DNA from: Yponomeuta sedellus
Lineage: Eukaryota; Arthropoda; Insecta; Lepidoptera; Yponomeutidae
NCBI GenBank assembly: GCA_934045075.1
Contig: OW203736.1
Coordinates: 4,136,591-4,200,590 of the forward strand
DNA length: 64,000 nucleotides
Reading direction: 5' to 3'
Part shown: positions 30,241-41,044 of the stretch, piece after piece
How the letters are laid out: every line of letters begins with the position of its first letter
How positions within the stretch are numbered: the first letter of the stretch is position 1
Program-made: the position numbers and the translations under genes
The notes under the pieces: generated by a model
What the model was told of the DNA's origin: nothing
The model's input: only the letters and a program-made list of their open reading frames with translations
Databases searched by the model: none

Positions 30241-30267
30241 AACCATGATGTTTAATATATATGAGCT

Positions 30268-30437
30268 GTGTGGTGTCGGCCTAGAGAATAGCACCAACCC
30301 AAATTCTTCCGCGGGTGTCGTAAAAGGCTAATAAGGGATACAAACCGGGGGGTGGGAAGCAGCGCCCCCTGCAGTACAATTCCACTAAACTGCGATCCCA
30401 AACCCGCATGCCCAGCGTGGGGATTATGGGCACTACC
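30268..30437 (+). mobile_element. C-SINE, 3'-truncated
   Basis: Starts GTGTGGTGTCGGCCTAGAGA and stops at GGATTATGGGCACTACC, before the RTE-like end. Loss of the 3' end is unusual for a retroposed copy and implies later deletion. Confidence 0.8.
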
Positions 30438-30665
30438 TTTTAAAACGTATTATCAAATAAGTTATAAAACGTAAGAAATCTTAACAACTGTGAAAATTAT
30501 TCATAGAACTTATATAATTAGCATCCCAAAGCCCCTTCAGAAATACTATCGTTGACCTTATTTGACCCGTAAACGTCTCCCTCTCAATTCGGATCTCTGT
30601 TTATCTGAACGCCAACTTTCGAGAAAATCCGTTCAGCAGTTACTGAGTGATTGAGTAACAAACAT

Positions 30666-30772
30666 CCATCTCCGCCAACCCGGACTTGACCCCCGTGGTA
30701 GACTATGGTCTAACCTTCCTGCGATGCAGGAAGGCAACCGCGCCCCTGCAGTGGGGGCATACAAGGGTTGAT
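30666..30772 (+). mobile_element. 5S-SINE 3' end
   Basis: CGCCAACCCGGACTTGACCC to GCATACAAGGGTTGATATCG on the plus strand, with an intact terminus. Confidence 0.8.
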
Positions 30773-30995
30773 ATCGGAGACATCTTCACAAAGTACCTCA
30801 GTTAAAATATTAGGAGAATGTTTTTACAGCAGTCTTAGTAAAGGTATGAAATTATCAGTCAACTATTTCAAATGTACCTTTGAATTGTAGTGGCAAAGTA
30901 GCCTGTAATGTGACTGCATATAGTTCATGGTAGATATACTATAAAACTGTTGTAGTGCATATTGACATTGGCTACAAGGCACAAAAGTGACACGT

Positions 30996-31118
30996 TATTA
31001 TTATTCTTTATTTGGAAATTCAACAGCACAAAATAACAAAAAAATATGTGCAAACAATTATTGTAGCAATAAAGCAAAAAATTGATTTCACTTGTAAATA
31101 TTACTATACAATATCAAG
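30996..31118 (-). mobile_element. LINE-epsilon 3' end, ATT tail
   Basis: (TTA)n then TTCTTTATTTGGAAATTCAA and CAGCACAAAATAACAAAAA. It is the better of two copies, the other being at 6126. Confidence 0.6.
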
Positions 31119-31529
31119 CAGTGGAGAAAATTAAATATTAATATGTTTTAATTAAATGGAGTTTGGAAGTGGACGGGGCGAGGAGAGGGAGGGGTGTATG
31201 TGTGTACGTGTGTGTGTGTTTGTGTGTGATTAGTTGAGTAGCCCCTGTAGAGCCTGATGTTTGAAGGAGGCATTGCTAGATGAGAATAAAATTAATTATT
31301 AAAATTGGACCTTCTGTTTCAATCCTTCTATGTATTAACCGACCCCACTAAATAGCCCCCCTAATTCCCTGAGCCCGAAAGCGAAGCAAGCATCTTTGTT
31401 TAGTCAGATAAAATCTCTTTGACAATCCGAGCTTATTCAAATAGGGCATCCCTTGGTACATAATGTGCCTTAATGTTCGCGCGCCAATCATAATGTTGAC
31501 TCACTACTGATGGTACAAGTGGCAACTGT

Positions 31530-31640
31530 CTTTTTTAATGTAGTGTATATACGAGTGCATCCCACTGCAAGGCACAGGCCTTTTCTCAAGAGAAAGGGAG
31601 AATATGGCATTAATTACCACGCGTGCTTACTATAGATGCC
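31530..31640 (-). mobile_element. D-SINE tail
   Basis: Complement of CATCCCACTGCAAGGCACAG and AATTACCACGCGTGC. Core and head are absent. Confidence 0.65.
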
Positions 31641-31641
31641 A

Positions 31642-32988
31642 TTTGAAGCTCTGGAGCAGACAAATCTTTAAATAGGTACTTTTAACTGTTTTCATTGAGA
31701 TTTAAGAGTTTGCTAAATGGAGGTTTTTCAGAGCACTACAGAAAAACTATATAAAAAAAGTACCGATTTAATATATAAATATTCTGTTTCCCAGAGAACT
31801 ACGAAGAATTGCAAAAAAAAAAACACCAATTATTTGTGTTCATAAAACAAAAAAGATTGTTGTAAAACTTATTTTTTTAGGCAAGTACCTACCTACATTT
31901 GTATCAATTTGTATCAAAAAAATAAATGGTAAAAATTTCCATTTATTTTTTTGATACAAAACACGAGCACACGAGGCAAAGCACTAATGATTTCCGCTAT
32001 CACCCCGATTCAAGCGAAGAAAATCAAAAACCTATTCCAACACTCAATAAATAAATGGAAGTAAAAAGTAAAACAGTCGCGCTCCTCGTTTGTGCGACTC
32101 GGAAATAAATAAATAAAATAACAACAAAGTTCCGTAATCATTCCGTTGGCAAAGCAAACACGAGTTAACCGTTCCTTTTCCCTTCGCTCGCGTCCAGGGG
32201 CGCACTAGGGGATTGCACCCCGATGCCAGACTTACGTTTTATGAAAGGTAAAGTCGACGGTATAGCATTACATTTTTAGGGTAAAACCGAGCACAAAAGA
32301 GATACATTAAAGCCGAAATCGATATTTAGCCCTTTAAAGAGTAATTTCCCAAGTGGTTAAAGCCCCATACCAAATTAGAACATAAAAAAATTGATCTGGT
32401 AAGAATTGGTAAACGCAGCTTAAAACGTTTACCACCTTGCTGGATCAACAATATGAGGCCCACCGATGGCAGCGACTGCATGAAAAATTTTTGCAAGTAA
32501 AACCGCTTTACCATTAAATTAGAATTAGATGTTAGATCCCTTTGTAGTATTATCGTATGTAAAGAAAGGTTCATAAGAAGGTCTTTGTATTATTTTACTT
32601 AGAAATGACTTTTTTATACGTATGATTTCCAATCATTGCTGTTTGATCGCAATGCCTTGAGGCTTTCTGTGCTACCGGGACCCCTGACCCCCAGCCAAGT
32701 ACCCACCTGAGTGCAGCCCCGCCGCCAGATGAAAAACACCGGCAAAAGCGGCGTTTCAAAATTAACAAAACAGATTACATTTGCAAGTCTCAAAGCGAGC
32801 TCCCCGCGTTGTTTGCCGCTGATTCTTTCCATTTGCGTAGTCACGGGACTGGAAAATACCTAATCGGCACTTGCGCGGCACACCTTCGCTAAATATGCGC
32901 CAAGATTGAGCTGTCAAAATATTGAACGAGAGTGACAGGCGTTTACAGAAGAGGCGCTCTGCATGATATTGCTTAGAGGTCCAGTAGG
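31642..32988. other. Unassigned DNA
   Basis: Apart from the palindrome at 31908-31970, nothing is recognised. The minus-strand frames at 32.3-33.0 kb (76-86 codons) have no domain I know. Confidence 0.3.
31908..31970. repeat. Hairpin, ~22-bp arms
   Basis: TTTGTATCAAAAAAATAAAT pairs with ATTTATTTTTTTGATACAAA around a short loop. A second GTATCAATTT precedes it. Confidence 0.75.
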
Positions 32989-32995
32989 ACTTAAA

Positions 32996-33378
32996 AGAGT
33001 ACGTCAGAGCCGTGGGTCGCAAAAAAATCAGGTTTGATTTTGCTGAAACTATCTACGCCAAATGATAGCTGTGACGTCAGATCGGCGGATTGCAAATCGT
33101 ACTTTTAAACTCTGTATAGACAGCGTTACCAATGTCCCTACCTAAAGCAGTTTAAACTAGTCGCAACCAATTCAGAGCTATATTTTTAGGGTAGGCAGTG
33201 TCTGAGATGTTAAAATACCTCAGCGGTTGAAGTTTCCAATCATCGGTAGGCACGCATAGTAATTAAGCCCAGGGAGAAAGCCTGTGCCCTGCAGTGAGAC
33301 GTTTATAGGCTATATAAAAAGAGGTAGCGTCACCAATTGAGGCATGTTTTTTTAGCGACCCACGGTTCTGACGTACAC
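32996..33378. mobile_element. Foldback element with nested D-SINE
   Basis: Inverted ends GTACGTCAGAGCCGTGGGTC (from 32999) and its complement ending 33376 match over about 28 bp. ACTTAAA lies outside both (32989-32995 and 33379-33385), a likely 7-bp TSD. The D-SINE at 33190-33323 is inside. Confidence 0.7.
33190..33323 (+). mobile_element. D-SINE 3' half
   Basis: GTGTCTGAGATGTTAAAATA, then the tail CCTGTGCCCTGCAGTGAGAC. It lies within the foldback and is therefore younger than it. Confidence 0.7.
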
Positions 33379-34006
33379 ACTTAAATGTAAATAACTTTTG
33401 TCTGCAATCAGCATTGAAATTGGGAGAAAATTTTAAAATCGCTTAAAGCGCTGTTCCTGGATGGAATAATATACATTTTCTCGATGAATCGTCGCGATTT
33501 CTGTAGCGACGCTTCGAATTTCAATTTTATTTGCAATGGCCATCGACAGTCGGAGAATTTTGAGAATAGAAAACAGTTTGGTGGTACAAGTATACCTCTA
33601 AAATGCGCACCTGAAACAAGTCAATTAAATAATGTCATGATGTACAACCAATTTCTATGATGATGGAAGACTCGTGAAAACTTAATGTTCAATTTTTTTT
33701 TATGATACGTGTTACTTTTTCTCAAAACGAAATCATCCGAAGATGCCGTTCACAGATAAAGTCCAGAACCAAAACTTAATACTTTTTATCCAAATTTCTT
33801 GCGATCGAATTCGCTAGCGTACCTCCGCTACCTACACCTAGTAAAATGATAAAAACTACAGTGCCGCAGTGGGAAGCAACCCCATAACTATTATCCACAA
33901 AACCCTTAATAACACTAGACCTGCAGTGTTTTTTGTAGAATACCAAAAGCCTATAAACTACGAGGTCGATCGCCTAAGCTGGCATCAGACAAATACCACA
34001 TCTATA

Positions 34007-34341
34007 ATATCAACCCTTGGTATGACCCCACTGCTCGCGCACGGGTCTCTTGCTGCATCACAGGAAGGTTAGGCCATTCTTCGCCACGGGGGCCAAGTCC
34101 GAGTTGGTGGAGAATTGTAAGACAGGGCCTTACTGTCAGAATGTATCAAGCCGCCCTTATGGCTTAAGGTCTGTTAGTCGGCACCAACGGCTTAACGTGC
34201 CTTGCGAAGCACGGAAACGCTCGGAAAAATGCCACTAGCGGTGGTCACGGGATGGCCATCCATCCAGCACCGAACCGCGCCTGTTATTGCTTAAACTAAG
34301 TGATTGATTCCAATCACTCGGTTCCACTAGGCCACGAGCGC
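34007..34341 (-). mobile_element. 5S-SINE, internally deleted
   Basis: Tail and head are good. The middle lacks about 25 bp around GCCGCCCTTATGGCTTAAGG. The C-box is altered (GGTGGTCACGGGATGGCC on the plus strand). Confidence 0.85.
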
Positions 34342-34711
34342 TTCTGAATAGTATCCTACCGTCTCCGTTTCGTGCATTAATTAATTAGGTACGTACAAAT
34401 GAAAAGTACATCGCTGTGCAAAATCCAATGCACTTAGCAACCTCCCCTCGACGTAAAAAGAAAGAGATACCCGTATTTAGGTATGTATTCCCTCCCTCAA
34501 GACATTTGAAAAGGAAATTATGTCTGATTAAAAGCCCTCTGCGTGCTGACCAGTTGGATGTAATAATGATCTATTGAAATTTTGGATGAGTTTTCTTTTG
34601 GGTCGTGAAAAGAAAGAGACACTTTGTGAGATTATAAGCAACTTGAGTACTTAGTCGCGAAGGTTTGGGAAGATTATGCATGTTTGAAGTTCCTTAGGTA
34701 AAAACAGGAGA

Positions 34712-34815
34712 AATAAATCCCATTAGGATCTGTTGTCCGTATGTCTGTCTGTCCGTCCGGCGTTCGTCGGATGGGCAGACAGACATACGGACAACAGGTC
34801 CTAATGGGATTTATT
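34712..34815. repeat. 104-bp hairpin
   Basis: AATAAATCCCATTAGGA...CCGTATGTCTGTCTGTCC pairs with GGGCAGACAGACATACGG...TCCTAATGGGATTTATT. Arms are about 42 bp with few mismatches. No TSD was identified. Confidence 0.8.
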
Positions 34816-34942
34816 GGGACTACCAAATAACAACCATTGTTGTGCTAATACTCGTACTATTCTATTTAAAACTATGTAAGTTAATACTTAATTAAGTTAA
34901 TTACTTAATTAGTTAGAGTCTAATGACTCTAGGGCCAGGTTC

Positions 34943-35340
34943 TCTATTTTTGAATCACTCGTCTCGCGTCGAGCGCTCGATTTCTACTGATTTTCGTTCG
35001 ACATACAAAATGCCTTATCTTTGAATCACTCGACTGCAACGAATGGTCCTTACTACTCGTCTCGTATGTCGATCGATAGATTAATTGTCATTTGTGTTAA
35101 TTTGTATTGTGCTGCGCACAGATACCTACCTAGCGATAAATGTAAACTTGCTCCTGATAACTGTTGTAGATTGTGAATATTGTGATCTTCAGTGTAGAAA
35201 ATTAATTTTGAAGAATATCTAATCCTTAATGGATATTTGGATTCAAAAATACGGAAAAACGAGATCATGCGACTGAGAAGACTAGTGTCACTTATGTCGC
35301 ATTCGACGATACAATTTCATGCGAGTGATTCAAAAATAGA
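34943..35340. repeat. Possible foldback, 19-bp ends
   Basis: TCTATTTTTGAATCACTCG (34943-34961) is the exact complement of 35322-35340. A third GAATCACTCG lies at about 35023. The interior is unassigned, and the 115-codon frame at 35237 crosses the right end and looks accidental. Confidence 0.5.
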
Positions 35341-35689
35341 TCTCAGGTCTCCTTCGAGTGAGTTCCAAAAACGAAAACAAAAATGGCTGCCAATTTTGAC
35401 GTTTAAAAAAACAACGCCGCTCGCCTTTTTGACTCTCGGCGGCAAACTAGGACCGGTAAAGGCAAAGGCCCGCTTTCAGCTTAGTTGGCGCTTTGCCGGT
35501 TATTACGGGCTGGGGGTCTGTTGTGCCCGTGTTCTGCCACAAGTGCGCTTCAGTGTTAATTGTTCGGGAAGGGTTGGCTTTTAGCATTGTTTTTGACTTG
35601 TTTTTCTGCGTAAGTCGGGCGGTAGAGATAGCAAAGAAAACTGTACTGAAAACTGTAAGAAAACTGGCAGTACTTGTCGAAGAAATGAT

Positions 35690-35822
35690 TGCCTGGTAGA
35701 AAATGCCTATGGCATTAAGTCCGCCGCATTAAGTACTACTGTTACTTAAGAATATTACAAAAAATTGATTTTCCTTAAAATTACGATTGTGTTTATACAA
35801 TTTAAGTGCAATTAAAGTATTA
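35690..35822 (+). mobile_element. LINE-delta 3' end
   Basis: GCCTGGTAGAAAATGCCTAT, GGCATTAAGTCCGCCGCATT, then ATACAATTTAAGTGCAATTA. The A-rich end abuts the C-SINE fragment. Confidence 0.5.
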
Positions 35823-35823
35823 A

Positions 35824-35928
35824 TTATGGGCATTACCCCCCAATGACGGCACAACCTTGCGCTATGGCGCTCATTATGGGAGGGCTTTGTCCAGCAGTGG
35901 ACTAATATAGCCTGAAGAAGAAGAAAGT
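35824..35928 (+). mobile_element. C-SINE 3' end, GAA subtype
   Basis: ATTATGGGCATTACCCCCCA, ACAACCTTGCGCTATGGCGC, then CCTGAAGAAGAAGAAAG. It ends 160 bp upstream of the RTE LINE and shares that LINE's last codons. Confidence 0.8.
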
Positions 35929-36062
35929 ATTACGATCGTAAATTTATTTCAATTATTGCTCTATTTCACATTTAACTTGCACATAAAACAACAGCCAAAT
36001 TAGGACAGGTTTTTTAATATGGTTAAAATAAAAGTAAAGAAAAAATAATTTATTACCAAATT

Positions 36063-36090
36063 AATTATGTTACATGCATGTAACATAATT
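36063..36090. repeat. 28-bp perfect palindrome
   Basis: AATTATGTTACATG is followed by its exact complement. It abuts the 5' breakpoint of the RTE LINE. Confidence 0.85.
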
Positions 36091-37107
36091 GATTCTGTCG
36101 AAACCTGGGCTGTTCTGGAATCCTTACAGCGATGCCAAGTAGACTATCGTTATATCGAGGTGTTGAGATGAGAAGTACATTGCCAGCAGTCTAAACCTAT
36201 CCAACTGCGCAGAGGAGTAAGACAGGGGGATGTTACATCCCCGAAACTGTTCACAAGCGCGTTGGAAGATATGTTTAAGACGCTGGACTGGAAAGGAAAG
36301 GGCATTAACATAAACGGCGACCACATCTCACACCTGCGATTCGCAGATGACATAGTCTTAATGGCGGAGTCGCTAGAGGAGCTGAACCAGATGTTGACCG
36401 ACCTAGCTTCAGCCTTGCGACGTATCGGTCTTGGCATGAATTTGGATAAAACCAAAATCATGATCAACGGCCACATTGATCCGAGACCGGTCGTCGTACA
36501 TGGTCACCTTCTCGAAATCGTTTCCGAATACATTTACCTCGAGCAGACTTTGCAGTTAGGTAAAAACAATTTCGAGAGGGAGGCCAAGAGGAGGATCCAG
36601 CTGGGCTGGGCAGCGTTTGGGAAGCTACGCCGAGTCTTCTCGTCATCCATACCGCAATGCTTGAAAACGAAAGTTTTTAATCAGTGCGTCCTACCTGTCA
36701 TGACCTACGGAGCCGAGACATGGACACTCACGAAAGGGCTGGTCCACCAGTTCAAAGTCGCTCAGCGAGCAATGGAGAGAGCTATGCTCGGAGTTTCTCT
36801 AAAGGATAGGATTCGTAACGAATGCATCCGACAGAGAACCAAAGTTATCGACATAGCTCAGAGAATTAGCAAGCTGAAGTGGCAGTGGGCTGGCCATATC
36901 TCGCGAAGAACCGACAACCGTTGGAGCAAACGTGTCCTTGAGTGGAGACCGCGACTCGGCAAACGTAGTGTGGGACGCCCTCCGACTAGGTGGGATGACG
37001 ATCTGCGAAAAACTGCAGGCAGATGCTGGATGCGGCAAGCTGAAGACAGGGCGCTATGGCGCTCATTAGGGGAGGGCTATGTCCAGCAGTGGACTAGTAT
37101 AGCCTGA
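36091..37107 (+). pseudogene. RTE reverse transcriptase fragment
   Basis: This is the C-terminal part of an endonuclease-reverse transcriptase that copies RNA into DNA at a nicked target. The frame opens with DSVETWAVLESLQRC and YIEVLR, hits a TGA at 36169-36171, then continues PIQLRRGVRQGDVTSPKLF. FADDIVLMAE (about 36340-36369) is the palm catalytic motif with both aspartates. A later GVSLKDRIRNECIRQ...WQWAGHISRR segment and a GRPPTRWDDDLR motif lead to the QQWTSIA end. There is no frameshift after the TGA for about 310 codons. The endonuclease and RT fingers are missing. It is inactive because of truncation and the stop. Confidence 0.9.
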
Positions 37108-37119
37108 CGATGACGATGA
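36091..37119 (+). mobile_element. RTE-type LINE, 5'-truncated
   Basis: A 1-kb retrotransposon remnant: reverse transcriptase from just before the GVRQGD motif to the natural stop, then (GACGAT)n. The 3' untranslated region is almost nil, as usual for RTE elements. Bases from 37052 to the end are the sequence that C-SINEs carry as their 3' end, so this LINE family is the probable source of their retroposition machinery. Confidence 0.9.
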
Positions 37120-37271
37120 CATGCATGTGGCTTAATAGTTAAAAGGACGTTACTGTTAATACACAGTTTATTTTTCCTAATAAACAGGGTTAACAGTTAC
37201 GTTTAAATAACATTAATTCGTGGTGACCTTGTTATTTTTCAGATAATTACTATTTACTTGATACAATTGGG

Positions 37272-37420
37272 CATCGTGAGATAACCTGAGTGACTGTGAT
37301 GTTCAACCACCTCAGCGCTGGAAATTGCCAATCCGCGGTGGGTACGCATGGTAATTAAGACCATACTCTCTCTTCCTGAGAGAAGATCTAAGTCCTGCAG
37401 TGAGACATAAATGGCATCCT
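37272..37420 (+). mobile_element. D-SINE 3' half
   Basis: GCATCGTGAGATAACCTGAG, AATTGCCAATCCGCGGTGGG, then CTAAGTCCTGCAGTGAGAC. The tail is diverged. Confidence 0.7.
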
Positions 37421-37424
37421 AAGA

Positions 37425-38104
37425 TACAGATGTCTGATCTAGTTCGGGACCCAGTTTGTCCACAAATCGCTTCTGTTGCACCATATTGTACCACTGCTAT
37501 TTTCCAACTAACTATTGCATGGAGAAATAAAGAATTTTGTATTGTATAAAAAAATTTTGTACTAAGTTAAAATCTCTCTGAGGTCCGACATAAGTTTTTA
37601 AAAAACGTCCACATTCTGGTCGAGTGTGCTTTTCTTGACGCATTATAATTTCTACTGTGTTAATGACGTCATTAAACACGACCAGGCTTTTGCGTTTTCA
37701 GTACAAACTTGTGCCGTTTACGTTTTTAAGTTTTTTTTTAGTCCCGTGTGTTTGCGCTTTAACCCGTTCGCTGCGAACGCTACCCCTTTGTGCCGACTTG
37801 CGCATTTCGCCGCGGCGTTTTTTCTCTAATTAAAATTATATTCCGATTGTCGTTCTCTAGCTCGTTTGTTCCGCGATGGGATGTGACGCGTGTCATTTGG
37901 AGGGCACTTGCGGCTTTTTAGTGCCGCTTTTGCCCCCGCCGTGCGTTCTGGCTCGTGCCGTTTGTGGTGGCTGTTTGAGGGTTGAAATTACGATTTTATT
38001 GTTAGCTGTGCTGTTTTGTTTGTTTTTAAGATTCTGTTTGTTTTTTAATGAGAGTTATAGTTAATGGTCATTTTGGATCATTCAACATTTCTTCCCAGTG
38101 CGGT
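37425..38104. other. Unassigned DNA with GC-rich patch
   Basis: 37750-37970 is GC-rich (CGAACGCTACCCCTTTGTGC, GCGGCTTTTTAGTGCCGCTT) and gives 60-67-codon plus-strand frames without known domains. It is the least repeat-like part of the window, but coding evidence is absent. Confidence 0.3.
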
Positions 38105-38313
38105 AATGTACCAATTACTTTGTTTTCTAAGTTATGTGCATTTGTGAAGTCTTAGTAGCTCTAACACTCTGGAAATCTTAGTTTATAAGGCGATCAAATA
38201 CATCAGTGCATGAAATTGTCAATCCGCGGTGGGCACGCGTATTAACTAAGCACATACTCTCTGAGAGAAGGCCTGTGCCCTGCAGTGGGAAGTTTATAGG
38301 CTACATAAAAAAA
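38105..38313 (+). mobile_element. D-SINE, head missing
   Basis: CTTTGTTTTCTAAGTTATGT, a degraded core, then CCTGTGCCCTGCAGTGGGAA, TATAGGCTACAT and an A-tail. Confidence 0.75.
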
Positions 38314-38414
38314 ACCTTCCCTTATTTGAAGTCTCGGAACATAAGTCTATATTTCCTATATATACTACATATTCATAAAATCGTAAATGTAATTTTACTA
38401 ACTATTCAAAACAA

Positions 38415-38525
38415 ACAAAGCATAAAACGGTATTTCTGTACATATATATGTATTTCTGTACATATATATGTACACGGTATTTCTGTACATATATATGTAC
38501 AGAAATACCGTTTTATGCTTTGTTT
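38415..38525. repeat. Hairpin with internal ATATAT repeats
   Basis: ACAAAGCATAAAACGGTATT...CATATATATG pairs with the complement at about 38488-38525. The GTATTTCTGTACATATATAT unit appears three times in the loop. Confidence 0.8.
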
Positions 38526-38527
38526 TC

Positions 38528-38569
38528 ATTAAGTGAGTACTTTAAACCAATTTAAAGTACTCACTTAAT
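38528..38569. repeat. 19-bp-arm hairpin
   Basis: ATTAAGTGAGTACTTTAAA and its exact complement are separated by CCAA. It abuts the preceding hairpin. Confidence 0.85.
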
Positions 38570-39207
38570 TTAAATTATTTTTAACATACTCGTAATATTG
38601 AAACTTTTGTATAAAAAATAAAATTAAAATGATTGATAATTTTAAACTTTTGCATTTTGAATGTGGTTTACATTTTTAACGATTTTGAAGGTTTCCAATT
38701 TTTGAGTTATCTCAATTACACTTTGTTAAACTATTCCTTAAAAATGTAAGTAACGTCCTCAAAAAATCCCAAATAGAGAAACACAAACAATTCTACCAAA
38801 TACTCAAGATGAGAAGGCTTCATTAAAACATTTCAAAAGGCTCAATAAAACCCCCGATCAGATATAAATCACAAAGACAAATACCTCAGATATCTTTCAA
38901 CTGCAAAGTTGAAAGGAAACGGGGGGCAGACGATACACAATCGAGTCTACGTGGCTGCCTTTAAAAACTCAAATAGAATGGAGGAGAAATTAAAAGAAAA
39001 TTCGAAATTAATTTCGCCCTATCTACTGTCCCGCAGAGGTAATTTCCGGAAGAGATAATTATGATACTTTTTATTTTTCGCTTTTGCTGTCCTGTACACG
39101 CCGATATCAAGGTGTTATTAAAGCAGGTATTAAAGGCATCTATTGCAACTATTTCTTTTAGGTAAAGACGCGAAACAAAATAAAAATTTAGTTAGAATAT
39201 CCTGTTC

Positions 39208-39428
39208 GTCGTCGTCGTCAGGCTATACTGTCCACTGCTAGACATAGCCCTCCCCTAAAGAGGGGAGTAATCCCCACGTCCCCATAATCCCCACGCTGGG
39301 CATGCGGGTTGGGGATCGCAGTTCGGTGGAATTGTATTGCAGGGGGCGCTGCCGCTCACCCCCCGGTTTGTGTCCCTTAGTCGCCTTTTACGACACCCGC
39401 GGGAAGAATTGGGTTGGTGCTATTCTCA
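39208..39428 (-). mobile_element. C-SINE between 59-bp direct repeats
   Basis: Minus-strand GAC-type copy, 5'-truncated at AGCACCAACCC. Its ends abut 39149-39207 and 39429-39487, which are about 90% identical 59-bp direct repeats starting CTATT-CTTTTAGGTAAAGAC. Confidence 0.85.
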
Positions 39429-39684
39429 CTATTACTTTTAGGTAAAGACGTGAAACAAAATAATAGTTTAGTTGGAAAATCCTGTTCAGAGTTAAGAAAT
39501 CTAAGAACCGGCAATAAGATCGCAAATTGCAAGACACTATTTCAGCTTTAAGAAATCATGGTTCTAATCCTTTGTTTTGGTTGTACTATAAAGTGTTCTC
39601 AATCTTCCTAATAACACAAAAATAAAAATCACAAGTGCCTTATGACAGATATCCTATCGAATACGCTAGCGTACGCTAGCACTA

Positions 39685-39743
39685 GTTAACACTACCTATC
39701 GAATACGCTAGTATACGCTAGCGTATTCTATAGGTAGTGTTAA
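39685..39743. repeat. Hairpin of GCTAGC-rich DNA
   Basis: GTTAACACTACCTATCGAAT pairs with ATTCTATAGGTAGTGTTAAC. Neighbouring CTATCGAATACGCTAGCGTA at 39655 repeats one arm. Confidence 0.8.
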
Positions 39744-39797
39744 CGCACATTAATTTGGTAACAAGTTTAAATTCTCATAAATTTCAAGGTTTAGGTA

Positions 39798-39985
39798 TAA
39801 GAATATTCTTTATTGTACACTGGAAAAACAACAAATACAAAACAATTGCAATAATACATAGTACAATTGGCGGCCTTATTGCTAAAGGCAATTTCTTCCA
39901 GACAACCTTACGATGGAAAGTTGCTGAAGGAAATTAGAAAGACGGGTAGCCAGTGCAAATTTGAATATTGATACATACTTGTACT
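39798..39985 (-). mobile_element. LINE-alpha 3' end
   Basis: Minus-strand CTACCCGTCTTTCTAATTTC, GTTGTCTGGAAGAAATTGCC and AATAAAGAATATTCTTAT. It is similar in length to the 5.7-kb copy. Confidence 0.8.
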
Positions 39986-39989
39986 TAAT

Positions 39990-40762
39990 AATAATACACT
40001 TACATACCGTTACTTATATAAACTAAGACGGTAAGGTATAAGATGGAATACATATATCAAGAAAGTATTTCGTTAAGTATTTTTCTTCAACCGATCACAA
40101 ATTAAACGGCACAGGTGAGCATTAAAAGTAGTGCATGAAGAATGACATAGTTATGAAAATAAAACACGAAAAGTTAGTAGCCGTCAGAAGAAAGTAGAGT
40201 TATCCTTTCTTCACGGTTGTTTTTCATATATCTTGAGATTTTTAGTGCCGATTTTAGCTAATAACCTAAGATATTAACAAAGAAACAAATAACAGAGAAC
40301 CACGGAATCATTTCTATATTGTAGGTACTAGGATATTAACTAAGATAAAAGTTTGTTTAAGGGTATTTGAAATCTTGATTACTGATTGGCTTGTTAAAAA
40401 GTCGTTTCATTGCTTTGTTTTGATTGGTCAATGGCGTGGCGTGAAATACACAGTATGAACTTAAATGCCATGAGTTAGTCCGTTCAGAAGCAACAATGAT
40501 TCGATGCTTAAACAAGCAGTCAAGGTTTTAACCACCCTAAAACCAATTCGAATCTTATCTGAGGAATCTTCAGAGCTCTATAGTAAAATAATTCCTTAGG
40601 TCTCTGTCGTTAAGATGCACGTCATCATAGGATCTTACGACACTTACCTACACGGTGCATATTAGAGCAACAAAAACAATGAACATCTCTCGTCCAAGAC
40701 TAACTTTTACTCTCAAATTGCGAAAAAGGTATCCCATACACAATTTTAATGGCGTAGGTGAC
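39990..40762. other. Unassigned DNA
   Basis: AT-rich. TTTGTTTTGATTGGTCAATG at 40416 is a CCAAT-like patch in intergenic context, with no transcript evidence. Confidence 0.3.
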
Positions 40763-40774
40763 CACTTTGGATAA

Positions 40775-41044
40775 TTTTGAAAACCTATTTAGAGCTAAAA
40801 ATTCCACCCATGCCGGGAATTGAACCCCTGAATCGGCCAGATGTTGCCGCCTGTACGTAATACAGAGGTTCGAAGTAAAGAGCCTTGCAAAGAGGTTCGA
40901 ATTTTCACTGGTGCCGGTGAATCGCCCATTAGCTCAGTTGGAAGAGCGCTGGCACGGATAGCCAGAGTTCGCGGAATTTTTAGCCTCTAAATAGGTTTTT
41001 AAAATTGTCCTTAGCACGGTTTAGTGCATTTAAAATAATATAAT
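40775..41044. mobile_element. tSINE-A foldback within one TSD
   Basis: An inverted tRNA 3' half (to about 40845) joins a plus-strand copy starting in the leader. TSD CACTTTGGATAA / CACTTTAGATAA at 40763-40774 and 41045-41056. The plus copy lacks part of its B-box region. Confidence 0.82.

Noticed and set aside
35237..35584. 115-codon plus-strand frame as a host gene
   Set aside because: It has no recognisable domain, crosses one arm of an inverted repeat, and has no flanking exon, polyadenylation or promoter evidence.
37741..38064. Exon in the GC-rich patch
   Set aside because: Frames of about 60 codons end without splice or codon evidence, and both are cysteine- and leucine-rich in a way expected from the base composition.
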